This document shows, one piece after another, positions 5,470 to 5,489 of a stretch of DNA of 5,489 nt. Source of the DNA: Armatimonadota bacterium (GTDB lineage Bacteria > Armatimonadota > Fimbriimonadia > Fimbriimonadales > ATM1). The stretch covers positions 1-5,489 of the forward strand of contig JACDEQ010000158.1 of the NCBI GenBank assembly GCA_013816225.1, in the 5' to 3' direction. A program made the translations under genes and the position numbers. The number at the start of each line of letters is the position of its first letter. Position 1 is the first letter of the stretch. Below the pieces are notes generated by a model that saw nothing but the letters and a program-made list of their open reading frames with translations, ran no database searches and had not been told where the DNA came from.

Positions 5470-5489
5470 TTGTCGGGGAAGATCAAGCG
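5470..5489 (+). CDS. hicA: Probable start of HicA-type mRNA interferase toxin (cut by window edge)
   Basis: Directly after the hicB stop codon, in the same frame, TTG begins a short open stretch reading (M)SGKIKR before the window ends. HicA toxins often begin with a similar Ser-Gly-Lys plus basic segment, and HicB genes are usually beside hicA. There is no spacer; an AAGG at about 5455-5458 inside hicB is a weak ribosome-binding candidate. Only six full codons are visible, so the call rests mainly on context. Confidence 0.5.

Noticed and set aside
1..5489. CRISPR array, tRNA or rRNA genes, phage or integron elements, or a novel multi-gene system
   Set aside because: No regularly spaced repeats, tRNA-like cloverleaf sequence, att-type repeats or integrase were noticed, and the genes present have unrelated ordinary functions.

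Overview
The window looks like chromosomal DNA of a moderately GC-rich, free-living bacterium. The phylum cannot be fixed from the sequence. The M43-type peptidase remnant, the Y1/REP-type transposase remnant and the apparent leaderless promoters would fit a soil or aquatic lineage such as Armatimonadota or Planctomycetota, but that is a low-confidence guess. No gene start here has a convincing Shine-Dalgarno sequence.

Layout, left to right. (1) Positions 1-909, minus strand: the rRNA/tRNA methyltransferase gene rlmN, whose C-terminus runs off the left edge. (2) Positions 910-1017: a short divergent promoter region. (3) Positions 1018-1452, plus strand: a small putatively exported protein of unknown function. 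(4) Positions 1453-1956: no intact gene; two strong hairpins (1489-1514 and 1537-1556), then a frameshifted relic of a Y1 (HUH) REP-associated-type transposase. (5) Positions 1957-3108, minus strand: a 2-isopropylmalate synthase (leuA) of 383 residues without the usual C-terminal leucine-sensing domain, with a TATAAT promoter. (6) Positions 3109-3231: leuA promoter region and a 9-bp-stem inverted repeat. (7) Positions 3232-3636, minus strand: a decayed fragment of an M43 (pappalysin/cytophagalysin-type) zinc metalloprotease with two frameshifts and a destroyed HExxH. (8) Positions 3645-5027, minus strand: a 460-residue metallo-beta-lactamase/beta-CASP RNA-processing-type hydrolase. (9) Positions 5028-5268: divergent intergenic region with a 10-bp-spaced direct repeat next to the start of the following gene. 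(10) Positions 5269-5469, plus strand: a HicB-type antitoxin, followed immediately in the same frame by the probable first codons of its HicA partner, cut by the right edge.

The genes do not form one pathway. Two housekeeping functions (rlmN, leuA) and one RNA-metabolism-type hydrolase are interspersed with relics of accessory genes and a toxin-antitoxin module. I see no clear new multi-gene system. The most useful observations are the two unannotated-looking pseudogenes, the domain-truncated LeuA, the repeated placement of -10-like hexamers 7-8 bases before start codons (leaderless mRNAs), and the uncharacterised exported protein.
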